Source: Bacteroidia bacterium (GTDB lineage: Bacteria; Bacteroidota; Bacteroidia; NS11-12g; UBA955). From it: a DNA stretch of 64,000 nt. Of the stretch, positions 26,892 through 36,327 are shown in pieces (within the stretch, counting starts at the first letter, position 1; each line of letters begins with the position of its first letter). The notes beneath the pieces were generated by a model. It was given only the letters and a program-made list of their open reading frames with translations, ran no database searches and had not been told where the DNA came from. The position numbers were made by a program, and so were the translations under genes. The stretch covers positions 51,893 through 115,892 of the forward strand of contig JAMNXP010000006.1 of the NCBI GenBank assembly GCA_023653095.1, given 5' to 3'.

Positions 26892-27806
26892 ATGTCAGAC
26901 AATTCATTGGACTTTGATATTGAATCACACATCAAATCTAAAGCTCAAGAGTTGGGATTTTTAGCCTGTGGATTTACCCAGGAGAGAACGCTAAATGAAC
27001 ACGAATCAACGCTCCAAGATTGGCTTCTAAAGGATTACCATGGCGAGATGTCTTATATGGAACGCAACCTAGAAATGCGTTTGAATCCCCAATTGTTGGA
27101 ACCCGGTTGCAAAACCGTGATAAGCTTAGCCTACAACTATTTTCCCAGTGAAAAACATTCAGATGATGCATTAAAAATTGCTAAATATGCATGGGGCGAG
27201 GATTACCATTACGTAGTTAAAGACAAGTGTAAAGACTTGTTGAAGTACATTCAAGAATTAGATCCAAATGCGACAGGAAGGTGTTTTGTAGATTCGGCAC
27301 CAATTATGGAAAGACAATGGGCTCAACTGGCTGGAATTGGGTGGATTGGAAAAAACTCATTGGTCTTACGAAAAGGAACTGGTAGTTTTTTCTTCCTTGC
27401 TGAAATACTCGTCAATATTGAGTTAAAATCCGACAAACCTGTAACTGATCATTGCGGCTCTTGCACGGCCTGCATAGATGCATGTCCTACACAAGCCATT
27501 GTTCAAGAGGGAGTTATAGATTCTAATAAATGCATATCTTATCTTACTATTGAAAAAAAGTCACCTCTAACTTCCCAAGAGCAGGACTGGAGAAAAGACT
27601 GGCTATTTGGTTGTGATATTTGCCAAGATGTTTGCCCATGGAACCGCTTTTCTGAACCGCACAATGAACCGCGATTTGAACCAACCTTTAGCTCCATCAA
27701 CAGAACAAAAGAGGAGTGGCAAAATGCAGATGCAACAAAACTTAAAAGTGAATTTAAAAAATCACCCTTGATTAGATCGAAGCCTTGGTTGGGAATACCA
27801 AAGTAA
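26892..27806 (+). CDS. queG: Epoxyqueuosine reductase
   Basis: 304 residues, somewhat shorter than E. coli QueG (about 380), which has extra C-terminal repeats. The N-terminal cobalamin-binding part has GKNSLVLRKGTGSFFFLAEIL. Two 4Fe-4S clusters are coordinated by CGSCTACIDACPTQAI and CDICQDVCPWN. It performs the last step of queuosine synthesis in tRNA, and the enzyme needs cobalamin, which fits the presence of a B12 uptake locus in the window. The last 35 bp overlap the convergent histidine kinase gene. Confidence 0.96.
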   Translation: MSDNSLDFDIESHIKSKAQELGFLACGFTQERTLNEHESTLQDWLLKDYHGEMSYMERNLEMRLNPQLLEPGCKTVISLAYNYFPSEKHSDDALKIAKYAWGEDYHYVVKDKCKDLLKYIQELDPNATGRCFVDSAPIMERQWAQLAGIGWIGKNSLVLRKGTGSFFFLAEILVNIELKSDKPVTDHCGSCTACIDACPTQAIVQEGVIDSNKCISYLTIEKKSPLTSQEQDWRKDWLFGCDICQDVCPWNRFSEPHNEPRFEPTFSSINRTKEEWQNADATKLKSEFKKSPLIRSKPWLGIPK

Positions 27807-30800
27807 AGGTGGTTCCCACATCTAATTTTGTTTCAAAATCAATGCTTCCGTTGAATTGTTCCACAATTTTTCGCGTGATAGCCAAGCCTAAGCCCATACC
27901 AGAGTTTTTGGTGCTGAAATTGGGAGAGAAAATCTTGTTAAACAACTCGGGCGGAATGCCTTTTCCGTTGTCTTGAACGGTAATTATCACCTTCTGTAAT
28001 TTTAAATCCAATGTCTGTTTAACCTGAATTTTTCCTTTTCGATCTTCGGGGATGGCTTGAATGGCATTTTTCAGAAGGTTGTTAAATACTCGAACCAACT
28101 GATGCGCATCTGCCATGATTTCAACTTCAAATTCGCACAGTTGCACCTCAATACTAAATCCCATTTCACGCTCATTCAAGGCAATAGCATCGGCGAGTAC
28201 TTGTGTGATGTCTGTGGGCTCTAATTTGGGTTCTGGCATTTTGGCAAATGAACTAAATTCTTCGGCCATGTTGCTCAATGAATCAATTTGACGAATCAAT
28301 AAATCTGCCGTTCTTGATATTTTCTCTTTCAAATTGTCATCACCTCGATTCATTGAATATTGCAAATGTTGCAAAGACAATCGCATGGGTGTGAGGGGAT
28401 TTTTTATCTCATGCGCCACTTGTTTTGCCATTTCTCTCCAGGCTTCTTCCCTTTCTGTTTCAGCTAATTTATTGAGACTTTCATCTAATTGAGCCAACAT
28501 ATGATTGTATTCTGCAACCAATTGCCCAATTTCATCTTCGCCCTCCCATTGTATGGGTTGATTTCGTTGACCGAGTTTAATTTTGGCTAATTTTGATCCT
28601 ATCAATAACAAGGGCTCAGAAATCCTCTTTGAAACTAAATTGGTCAAAATCAAGGATGCTGCAAAAATCAGCGCGAATAGATTGATGATAGCAACCACAA
28701 AGTTGGATATCTCGTTGTATAAATCGTTTCTATTGGAGTAATAAGGCACGTTTACAAAACCTCTAATATTCAAATCATTATCATTGATCACAGAGTAAGC
28801 CGATAAATATTCTAGATCGGAAATTTTCTCTTCGGCAAGAATGGCATTTTGTTTTCCTGCATTGAAGTCCCTGTAAACCGTGGGGTTCATCAAATTACCT
28901 CTGAATCGATCTCTAAAGAATGCATTATGGGTGGATACAATCAACTGACCGTATCTATCAAACACATTGATATCAGCACCATATGCTTCTGAAAGATCAT
29001 AAACCAAGCCTACTTCATATTTATTTTCGAGTTGATCTAAACTGATTTGCGAACTTATTTTGGTAGCTATATTGGTGGTTTTTCTTAATAAATCTTGCTG
29101 TTGAGCAAAGGTATTTTTGGATACAAAAAAATTTACTGTGACCACCAATACGATGATAAATATCAACATCAAAAGCCAAGTCATGTAAAGTTGCAGTTTT
29201 TTTGAAATCAACCAATGACTTGTGGGCATGGTATCATTGACTAAACCAGCTTTTAAAAATACCCATTTTTCAATCCAAACCACCCAATAAATGAAGAAGT
29301 AGATTAAAAATCCCCCTAAGATAAACAGTGTAAATTGAAACGTTTCGTGTAATAATCCATGTGCAGTATCTGTTACTACAACTTGATTATTGAAGGAATC
29401 ATACAAAATAAAATGTCTATTTTTTCCTTTGGTGACGAAACCATTGGCGCTACCAAAGGGGCTCTGAAGTGGATATTCATATGAGCCGGTATTTTTACTC
29501 AAACGATCTCGGTTGTATATGGCATAACTGAAAGAATTCTCATCTCTCAATTTTTCAACTTCAGATGGCTTAATTTGATCAGATAGTTGTCCGTTATTCT
29601 CAAGGCTCTTGGGCGTCAACAACGTAAAATACAATGCCGAAAACTGGCTATCCTTGTACACGGGAAATCTTCCCACATAAGCCCCTCTCAGTCGTCTTTC
29701 GGTGATTTGTACAAAGTGCGGGGTGATTTGGAGAGAACCATCGCTATTGTAGAGGGAATTTAGTGCCGACAAATCAAGTGAGTTTTGAATTCTAAAATTT
29801 CTACCCGAATCGTTAAAATCGAAAACTTCAAATTCGAATTGATCATTCAACTCAGAAAAATACTGAGTTCTTAAATTCTCTACTAATTGAGCCTTATCTC
29901 CCTCAGATTTTCCTGTTATGAAATGCAAGACGGCTAAATCAGTGCTAAATGAATTTTCTATATCCAACAAAAGGCCATTGACAAAATCATCGTACTTTAC
30001 TACTAGATTTTGAGCCAATAATTCTTGCTGTATACGTTCTTTTTTGCCCAATTCTCCCTTAATTACTGCACTAATAAAAAGTGCTGGTAAGATAATTTCA
30101 AGCCATCTTCTAAGTCCGGGGAAACCCAAATTATTCCAAGTTTGATGTCCCAACCAAACCAGTAAAAACAATAGTAATGAGGCACCAATAAATAGGTCGT
30201 GGTACCCAACTACTGCAGAAAAAAGAAAGGCAAAGAAAAACAAACTCCAATTAGACTTACCCGTGTGAATGACAAAATCCAATACCACTAAAGCTGATGC
30301 CAATAAGATAACTATCAACAAAACCGATAAAGTTGAAATGTAATCAATCAGTAGAAGTTCAGTAAAATCAAAAGCAATGTTTGTAGAGTGAATGATGTAA
30401 GCCGACAACTCAGCGCTGTAGTACAATATCGAACCCGCCACTAGCAAAAGTGACCACCTCAACAACAAAATCAACACGGGAGCGGTATTGATTAACTCTT
30501 TTCGGTAAAATTTTAAATTTCTCACCAACCATAATCCAATCAAAGCCCAAATAATGGTAACTCCCAAACTATTTAAGAAAGGATTAGGAGAAAAAACGTT
30601 GGGGGAAAAGAGTCTAAATTGCGATAAACTTTGCCCTAACAATCCGTTTGAAATACCCAAGGCCCAGATCATCCATAAAAGTGCACTTAGGGGAATTCTG
30701 CGCCACAAACCATTTTTTAAAACAGATAGACAATAAATTCCCGCGGTTAAAAATATCCAACCTAGTAGCAAAAGTAGGTCACCCCAAACGGGGTTATTGA

Positions 30801-31383
30801 CGCAATTTATTTTTACAAAAAAACGAAAGGATTTATTGCCTGTTTTTTGTTTGTCAAGGGTTTTAATCTTCACTGCAAAAGCTTTTGCCAATGGAAATGC
30901 TTCACTAGAGGCAATTACCTCAATATGGTTAACAAAACTAGATTTTGATTGAATTTGGGGAAACTTACTATTGAAAGCATTAGTTACAAAAACAAAGGTG
31001 TAATTATTGATTTCCAAGTTCCAGGTTGCCAAATAAACTCCATTTTGATTGATCAGTCCAAACTGATTTCCCAACTGTGGAACAACTTGAAAATCTTGAC
31101 ATGTCCATTCAATGGGTTTGCCTTGATAAAATAAAAATGCATCAATATTTTTGTTTTTCAGCTCATCAAACCATGGCATGAACGACTTTGCCTGACCAAA
31201 TGAATCTTTAAGTTTCAGAATTAAATCATCTGCTTCTGTAATTTCTTGTTGAGCTTCATCAATGATTTTCTGTGAATTGGGTTCGCTACCGTGTTCATTT
31301 AAATTAAGAAACACACCCGAGGCCAATAGAATCAATCCTAGGGCCCTTAACAAAACACCTAGTATGCTTAATACACGGCGCAT
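27772..31383 (-). CDS. Very large membrane sensor histidine kinase, NtrY-like C-terminus
   Basis: 1203 residues. The N-terminal 700 or so carry a signal-anchor helix (about 8-27), an extracytoplasmic stretch, then many membrane helices and a second long soluble region. After helices near 705-725 and 750-775 there is a further sensor segment, then a HAMP-like linker (KRISEPLLLIGSKLAKIKLGQ). HisKA has the phospho-acceptor His in VAHEIKNPLTPMRL (about residue 990), followed by the N box NNLLKNAIQAI, G1 DNGKGIPPELF and G2 GMGLGLAI. It should autophosphorylate in response to an envelope signal. No response regulator is adjacent. It overlaps hldD by 16 nt. Confidence 0.9.
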   Translation of the reverse strand: MRRVLSILGVLLRALGLILLASGVFLNLNEHGSEPNSQKIIDEAQQEITEADDLILKLKDSFGQAKSFMPWFDELKNKNIDAFLFYQGKPIEWTCQDFQVVPQLGNQFGLINQNGVYLATWNLEINNYTFVFVTNAFNSKFPQIQSKSSFVNHIEVIASSEAFPLAKAFAVKIKTLDKQKTGNKSFRFFVKINCVNNPVWGDLLLLLGWIFLTAGIYCLSVLKNGLWRRIPLSALLWMIWALGISNGLLGQSLSQFRLFSPNVFSPNPFLNSLGVTIIWALIGLWLVRNLKFYRKELINTAPVLILLLRWSLLLVAGSILYYSAELSAYIIHSTNIAFDFTELLLIDYISTLSVLLIVILLASALVVLDFVIHTGKSNWSLFFFAFLFSAVVGYHDLFIGASLLLFLLVWLGHQTWNNLGFPGLRRWLEIILPALFISAVIKGELGKKERIQQELLAQNLVVKYDDFVNGLLLDIENSFSTDLAVLHFITGKSEGDKAQLVENLRTQYFSELNDQFEFEVFDFNDSGRNFRIQNSLDLSALNSLYNSDGSLQITPHFVQITERRLRGAYVGRFPVYKDSQFSALYFTLLTPKSLENNGQLSDQIKPSEVEKLRDENSFSYAIYNRDRLSKNTGSYEYPLQSPFGSANGFVTKGKNRHFILYDSFNNQVVVTDTAHGLLHETFQFTLFILGGFLIYFFIYWVVWIEKWVFLKAGLVNDTMPTSHWLISKKLQLYMTWLLMLIFIIVLVVTVNFFVSKNTFAQQQDLLRKTTNIATKISSQISLDQLENKYEVGLVYDLSEAYGADINVFDRYGQLIVSTHNAFFRDRFRGNLMNPTVYRDFNAGKQNAILAEEKISDLEYLSAYSVINDNDLNIRGFVNVPYYSNRNDLYNEISNFVVAIINLFALIFAASLILTNLVSKRISEPLLLIGSKLAKIKLGQRNQPIQWEGEDEIGQLVAEYNHMLAQLDESLNKLAETEREEAWREMAKQVAHEIKNPLTPMRLSLQHLQYSMNRGDDNLKEKISRTADLLIRQIDSLSNMAEEFSSFAKMPEPKLEPTDITQVLADAIALNEREMGFSIEVQLCEFEVEIMADAHQLVRVFNNLLKNAIQAIPEDRKGKIQVKQTLDLKLQKVIITVQDNGKGIPPELFNKIFSPNFSTKNSGMGLGLAITRKIVEQFNGSIDFETKLDVGTTFTLVFPTKASI

Positions 31384-32345
31384 TGTTTTTCTAAATATCC
31401 TGCGACATAATCATGAATGGCTTCTTTGAAATCCCAAAATGGGACAGAATAACCGGCTAATCTAACCCTATCCATAGCAGCTTGGGTGAAATACTGATAA
31501 TTATTCCTGATATCTTCGGGCATATCCACATATTTAATGTTTGGTGCTAAATTTAAGGCCTCAAACACTCCCGTTGCGAGTTCCAGAAAAGTATGCGCTT
31601 GTCCGCTTCCCAAATTATAGATTCCTGAATTTTTACGATTTTCCATAAAGTGAATTAAGACGTTCAATACATCTTTAACGTATACAAAATCTCGGCGTTG
31701 TCCACCATCTGGGTAATCATATCGATAACTTTTAAACAAGGAAACCTCTCCCTTATCTTTAATCTGATTGAAGGCATGAAACACCACACTGGCCATTCGC
31801 CCTTTGTGATACTCATTTGGTCCAAAAACGTTGAAAAACTTAAATCCCGCCCAAAACGGTGGGTGATTCCCTGCTTCTGCCTGCTCCTCAACCCACAAGT
31901 CAAACAATTGCTTGCTCTCTCCATAGGGATTCATGGGCTTCAATTTACTGCGTCCTTCAGGGTTGTCATCAAATCCAAATTCACCATTCCCATAGGTAGC
32001 TGCCGAACTCGCATAAATGAATGGAATGGAAAATTTTGTGCACGCATTCCAAAGTTTTTTGGAATAATCAACGTTCAAATGATTCAAAACATCCCAATCA
32101 AATTCATTGGTTCTGGTTCTGGCACCTATGTGAAAAAGAAACTGAACTTTGGGGGCATTTTCAATCAACCAATCCGGAAATTCTTCTCTATCAATACGGG
32201 CCTTTAGATTCTTGTTGACCAAATTGGGAAGCTTAGATGCATGGCTAAAATCATCAACCGCAATCAATTCGCCATAGCCAAGTTCCTGAAGTTTTCCCAA
32301 AAGAGCGGAGCCAATAAATCCGCAAGCACCCGTAACAATGATCAT
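31368..32345 (-). CDS. hldD: ADP-L-glycero-D-manno-heptose 6-epimerase-type SDR
   Basis: 325 residues starting at the ATG at 32345, which gives MIIVTGACGFIGSALLGKL with the NAD(P)-binding TGxxGFIG at the very N-terminus; an upstream start (32384) would add 13 unlikely residues. The catalytic set is Ser in YASSAATYG and Tyr-x3-Lys in NPYGESKQLFD. FFNVFGPNEYHKGRMASV and GQRRDFVYVKDV match HldD. The enzyme makes the L,D-heptose donor of the LPS inner core. It is divergent from the small gene at 32370. Confidence 0.9.
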   Translation of the reverse strand: MIIVTGACGFIGSALLGKLQELGYGELIAVDDFSHASKLPNLVNKNLKARIDREEFPDWLIENAPKVQFLFHIGARTRTNEFDWDVLNHLNVDYSKKLWNACTKFSIPFIYASSAATYGNGEFGFDDNPEGRSKLKPMNPYGESKQLFDLWVEEQAEAGNHPPFWAGFKFFNVFGPNEYHKGRMASVVFHAFNQIKDKGEVSLFKSYRYDYPDGGQRRDFVYVKDVLNVLIHFMENRKNSGIYNLGSGQAHTFLELATGVFEALNLAPNIKYVDMPEDIRNNYQYFTQAAMDRVRLAGYSVPFWDFKEAIHDYVAGYLEKQCAVY

Positions 32346-32369
32346 GAAACAAAAATAGGCATTAAATTC

Positions 32370-32744
32370 GTGTGTGTGAAACATCCCTTGGAGATCCCCA
32401 ATAATCCACCCGAAGATTTAAATTTACAATTGGGTAGTCCTCTTTATTTAGAAGAAATCAAACTGCAAATTGAAAAGGACTTTGGGATATCGGGCTTTCT
32501 TTTTTCGGGGGATAATTACACGGATTTGGCCTCTTTACTTCCAGAATTATTGGTTGTTGTGGAGAGCCTCAGAACAAACAGAAACTCAGACTGGATGAAA
32601 ATTGTTTACCGTGTTGATCTCACCGAGAAACAATATAAGTTTGTCCAAAAAATGGGCGGCGACACCCATGAAAATATGGCAAAAGCCGTGCTTCTGAGAG
32701 AATTTCAAAAAGTTCATACCCGAAAACAACACTCTCGTACTTGA
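32370..32744 (+). CDS. Small conserved hypothetical protein (start uncertain)
   Basis: About 124 residues if GTG at 32370 is the start; GTG at 32376 is an alternative, and no ATG is in frame near the divergent hldD start. The sequence is protein-like, with LNLQLGSPLYLEEIKLQIEKDFG, a hydrophobic LASLLPELLVVVESLR, IVYRVDLTEKQYKFVQKMGG and AVLLREFQKVHTRK, and resembles short Bacteroidota proteins with a conserved RVDL/REFQKV pattern. No function is recognised. It lies 34 nt before the DUF5606 gene. Confidence 0.55.
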   Translation: MCVKHPLEIPNNPPEDLNLQLGSPLYLEEIKLQIEKDFGISGFLFSGDNYTDLASLLPELLVVVESLRTNRNSDWMKIVYRVDLTEKQYKFVQKMGGDTHENMAKAVLLREFQKVHTRKQHSRT

Positions 32745-32778
32745 TAATCTACTACTATTTGTGGAAATTTGCATTTCT

Positions 32779-33333
32779 ATGAAGTTAAAAGACATCGTTT
32801 CAGTAACCGGAATGCCCGGCTTGCACAAAATATTGGGACAAAATAAATCTGGTTTGATCCTTGAAGCTTTGGCCGATGGTAAAAAATTCTCTACCAACCT
32901 TAGACAACGCGTAAGTATTCTTTCTGACATCTCTATGTTTGAAGAAGAAGGCGAAGTTAAATTGGCTGTGGTTCTTCAAAACGTAAAAGCGTTAGAAGAA
33001 AAAGGTGAAACTATCCCAACCGGAAAAGCTGACAACGATGAGGTTAAAGCCTTCATGTCAAAGGTTATGCCCAACTACGATCGTGAAAGAGTTTATCCAA
33101 GTGATATGAAAAAGTTGTGTGCATGGTATCACCTTTTGAAAGATAAATTAGATTTCGCAACTCTTCACGAAGAAGAAACTGAAGGTTCTGAAGGTTCTGA
33201 TTCAGATGCACCAGTTGCAAAAGCCAAGCCCGATGTGAGCAAGACCGCGGCTAAGTCAGCCGTTAAAACTGCTACCAAAACTGCTGCAGGAGTAAAAGCA
33301 AAAACCGCTACTCCTCGTAAAATGGGTAGCTAA
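32779..33333 (+). CDS. DUF5606 domain protein
   Basis: 184 residues from the ATG at 32779 (MKLKDIVSVTGMPGLHKIL). The DUF5606 pattern is clear over residues 1-125: KDIVSVTGMPGLHKILGQN, GLILEALADGKK, RVSILSDISMFEE, and SKVMPNYDRERVYPSDMKKLCAWYHLL. A low-complexity tail (about 130-184) is rich in Ala, Lys and Thr (KTAAKSAVKTATKTAAG) and may bind nucleic acid. The function of DUF5606 is unknown; it is typical of Bacteroidota. It sits 11 nt before the M3 peptidase gene. Confidence 0.88.
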   Translation: MKLKDIVSVTGMPGLHKILGQNKSGLILEALADGKKFSTNLRQRVSILSDISMFEEEGEVKLAVVLQNVKALEEKGETIPTGKADNDEVKAFMSKVMPNYDRERVYPSDMKKLCAWYHLLKDKLDFATLHEEETEGSEGSDSDAPVAKAKPDVSKTAAKSAVKTATKTAAGVKAKTATPRKMGS

Positions 33334-33344
33334 TACCAATCATT

Positions 33345-35048
33345 ATGGCTTCATTTATTCCTGAGGGTTTCCGAATTGATTCGGCACAATCTGTTGTTAC
33401 CTTATTTAATGAGTTGCTTGAAAGACCCATCAATCATGTGGGTGATTTCAACAATTGGTTGAAAGATGCTAGCGACCTAGAAAGTCATATCTCCGAAGAT
33501 ATGGCTTGGCGCTATATTCGCATGACTTGTGATACTAAAAATAAAGATCACGAATCAAAGTACCTGCAGTTTGTTCAGGAAATCCAACCTCAATTGGCAC
33601 CCCTAGAAGATCAACTCAATCGCAAAATTGCAGAATGCTCTTTCACTCAGGAGCTTGAAAATGAGTCCAACCCCCGAAGCACTGCTCATCGCATTTATTT
33701 TAGGGGAGTTAGAAAAGCCATAGAAATTTTCAGAGAAGAGAACATTGAAATTCAATCTGAATTAAGCACCTTAGCCCAGGAATATTCTTCGATTCAAGGA
33801 AGTATGAGCATTGACTGGAACGGTGAAGAAATCACCCTCCAGAAAGCTTCTAACTTTCTGCTTGAACCCGATAGAGATCTTCGCCAAAAAGCCTGGAAGA
33901 GTATCCAACAAAGAAGAACCCAAGACACTGAAAAGTTGGAGAACATTTTCGATCTGATGGTAGCAAAACGTCATCAAATGGCCGTCAATGCTGGGTTTGA
34001 TAACTACCGTGATTATATGTTCGCCGCCTTGGGTAGATACGACTACAACGCACAAGACTGTAAAGATTTTCATAAAGCCATTGAAGAGCATGTAGTTCCA
34101 TTGACCAAAAAAGTCACTCTTAAACGCAAAGAACAGATGCAACTAGAGGTTCTGAAACCGTGGGACACCTCAGTAGATCCGCTAAATAGACCGGCTCTTA
34201 AACCCTTTAGCAATGGAGTTGACCTATTGGAAAAAGGCATCAAAAATCTACATCAATTAGACCCCTTCTTCTCTCAATGTTTAACCACCATGAAAGAAAA
34301 AGGACTGCTTGACCTAGACAGCAGAGTAGGCAAAGCTCCAGGTGGCTACAACTATCCACTAGCCGAAACCAACATGCCCTTTATTTTCATGAATGCCACC
34401 GGCAATTTGAGAGACGTTGAAACTTTGGTACACGAAGCTGGACATGCCATACACAGTTTTCTGATGGCTCCATTGTCGTTGAACGCATTCAAAAACACTC
34501 CAAGCGAGGTAGCCGAACTTGCATCTATGAGCATGGAATTGTTGAGCATGGAAGGCTGGCAACACTATTTTGATTCACCCGAAGACCTGCAAAGGGCCAA
34601 AATGGAACAAATTGAGGGGGTAATCAATACCCTTCCATGGATTGCCACAGTAGACGCCTTCCAACACTGGATCTATGAAAATCCTAACCACAGCCGCGAA
34701 GACCGAATGAATGCATGGAACCAAATCCAAGAGCGCTTCGGAACAGGCGTAGTAGATTACACTGGGTTAGAATTTGCCAAAAATCACGCTTGGCACCGCC
34801 AATTGCACATTTTCGAAGTGCCATTCTACTACATCGAATACGGCATAGCCCAACTTGGCGCCATCGGAATTTGGAAAAATTACGTTGAAAAATCTCGGGA
34901 AGAAGCCCTTGCAGGTTATACCAACTTTATGAAGTTGGGCTACACCCAGAGCATCCCAGATATTTACTCTGCCGCAGGCGTTCGTTTTGATTTCTCGCCA
35001 CAATATGTATCTTCACTGATGAATTTCGTGGAGAGCCAATGGAACTAA
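33345..35048 (+). CDS. M3-family oligoendopeptidase (PepF-like)
   Basis: 567 residues. The zinc site HEAGH is at residues 363-367 in LVHEAGHAIHSFLMA, with the third ligand expected in EVAELASMSMELLSMEG, about 25 residues on. An N-terminal helical lobe precedes it (ERPINHVGDFNNWLKDASDLES). The C-terminal FEVPFYYIEYGIAQLGAIGIW is a family signature for oligoendopeptidase F. It has no signal peptide, so it likely trims peptides in the cytoplasm. The end overlaps the next membrane-protein gene by 10 nt. Confidence 0.93.
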   Translation: MASFIPEGFRIDSAQSVVTLFNELLERPINHVGDFNNWLKDASDLESHISEDMAWRYIRMTCDTKNKDHESKYLQFVQEIQPQLAPLEDQLNRKIAECSFTQELENESNPRSTAHRIYFRGVRKAIEIFREENIEIQSELSTLAQEYSSIQGSMSIDWNGEEITLQKASNFLLEPDRDLRQKAWKSIQQRRTQDTEKLENIFDLMVAKRHQMAVNAGFDNYRDYMFAALGRYDYNAQDCKDFHKAIEEHVVPLTKKVTLKRKEQMQLEVLKPWDTSVDPLNRPALKPFSNGVDLLEKGIKNLHQLDPFFSQCLTTMKEKGLLDLDSRVGKAPGGYNYPLAETNMPFIFMNATGNLRDVETLVHEAGHAIHSFLMAPLSLNAFKNTPSEVAELASMSMELLSMEGWQHYFDSPEDLQRAKMEQIEGVINTLPWIATVDAFQHWIYENPNHSREDRMNAWNQIQERFGTGVVDYTGLEFAKNHAWHRQLHIFEVPFYYIEYGIAQLGAIGIWKNYVEKSREEALAGYTNFMKLGYTQSIPDIYSAAGVRFDFSPQYVSSLMNFVESQWN

Positions 35049-36130
35049 GTAAAAAACAAATTATCGCCGCTTTTGCGCTGGTAATTTCCTATTTTTTATT
35101 TGGACATTACATCGCTTTAGCAGGAAATTGCTGGGGCGGCTGGAACGAAATCTGCTGGAGCCGCTGGGATTCTGGACTTTACCTTGGCATCGCCAAGGAT
35201 GGCCATACGCTTTATCCTTGTCCTGACATTCCCTCTTGGAACTGTGGAAACGCTGGCTGGGCACCTCTTTATCCCGCTCTGATTCGTTTGGTTCATGAAT
35301 GTTCCATGCACCATTTTTCCCTCGCAGATGCAGGTATTTATCTAAGCACATTTTTCTGGATTGCCAGCATTTACTGGGTCAGAAATGAATCTTTTGCCGG
35401 CGCACTTCTATTACTTTTAGCCCCTGGAAACATCTATTTTCACGCTATTTTCCCCATGTCCCTCTTGGTTTTTTTCGTTCTGGGGATGTTTTACTTTCTT
35501 GAACGCCAAAAGTACCTTCTCGCTGGCATCATGGGATATTTTGCCGCTCTCTCCTATTCCATTGGATTCATTCTCATTGCGTGTTTGGGAGTTTACGTTC
35601 TCTATCAATGGTGGAAAAAACAACTATCCATTTTAAATGCCTCTAAGCTCGTCATCATTCCCAAGGCCGGAATCATTACGTGGTTCGTTTATGATTATTA
35701 TGCCACAGGCAAATGGAACGCCCTGTTTTTAATTCAAGGAAAATACGGACACCATATTAAGCTCCCCTTTGAGATGATGTACCTAAAATTCAAGGAATTA
35801 TTGGAGGCATGGGGCACCTTAAAAATGTCTATTGAACTCCAAAACTACAGCGTTTGGATAGGAGTAATTATCGCCATCATCAAATTCTATAAAGTCCGCT
35901 CGGAACAACCGCTTTGGCCCCTTTTGATGGTATTTACTCTCCTTTATTGGTGGCTACCCTACAGCAGCAGCAGCGTCACCGCTGTTTACCGAAATGTCTG
36001 TGTACTTCTACCTACTTGGATCTATTTATTCAGACACATAACTCCCCTGCAGCGATGGCTAACCTTAACAGTGATGGCCATATACTCTGTAACACAAGGA
36101 ATTCTATTTATCCAATCGATATTGGTGTAG
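35039..36130 (+). CDS. GT-C fold membrane protein, PIG-V mannosyltransferase-like
   Basis: 363 residues with roughly eight to ten membrane helices. After the first helix comes CWSRWDSGLYLGIAKDG, matching the RWDSxxY(L/F)xIA motif of PIG-V-type GT-C glycosyltransferases, then GWAPLYPALIRL. The rest alternates helices and short basic loops. It probably transfers a sugar from a polyprenyl-phosphate donor outside the membrane; neither donor nor acceptor is shown. It overlaps the peptidase gene by 10 nt. The TAG stop is directly followed by heptamer array E. Confidence 0.7.
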   Translation: MELSKKQIIAAFALVISYFLFGHYIALAGNCWGGWNEICWSRWDSGLYLGIAKDGHTLYPCPDIPSWNCGNAGWAPLYPALIRLVHECSMHHFSLADAGIYLSTFFWIASIYWVRNESFAGALLLLLAPGNIYFHAIFPMSLLVFFVLGMFYFLERQKYLLAGIMGYFAALSYSIGFILIACLGVYVLYQWWKKQLSILNASKLVIIPKAGIITWFVYDYYATGKWNALFLIQGKYGHHIKLPFEMMYLKFKELLEAWGTLKMSIELQNYSVWIGVIIAIIKFYKVRSEQPLWPLLMVFTLLYWWLPYSSSSVTAVYRNVCVLLPTWIYLFRHITPLQRWLTLTVMAIYSVTQGILFIQSILV

Positions 36131-36325
36131 GTCTTTGGTTTTTGGTCTTTGGTCTTTGGTCTTTGGTCTTTGGTCTTTGGTCTTTGGTCTTTGGCTGACG
36201 GCTGTCGGCTGTCGGCTGTCGGCTGATGGTTTAAGGGGCTCAAAGTCATAGCGAAGCGTGAGTCTCAAAGTCTCAGCAAAGCTGACCGCTGACGGCTGAT
36301 CACCGATCACCGATCACCGATCACC
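36130..36325. repeat. Heptamer array E, stop codon to stop codon
   Basis: 196 bp = 28 x 7. GGTCTTT, GGTTTTT, GGTCTTT x7, GGCTGAC, GGCTGTC x3, GGCTGAT, GGTTTAA and GGGGCTC are followed by a non-canonical middle (36242-36283), then GACCGCT, GACGGCT and GATCACC x4. The left half is GG-anchored on +; the right half is GG-anchored on -. It starts on the last base of the PIG-V-like stop and ends 2 nt before the hppD stop, so it occupies the whole convergent intergenic region. Confidence 0.96.
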
Positions 36326-36327
36326 AT

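Noticed and set aside
31698-32207. 169-residue ORF antisense to hldD
   Set aside because: hldD has clear catalytic motifs over the same bases; the antisense product has no recognisable pattern.
35914-36310. ORFs across array E
   Set aside because: They overlap the PIG-V-like gene in another frame and continue into the repeat; composition is repeat-driven.
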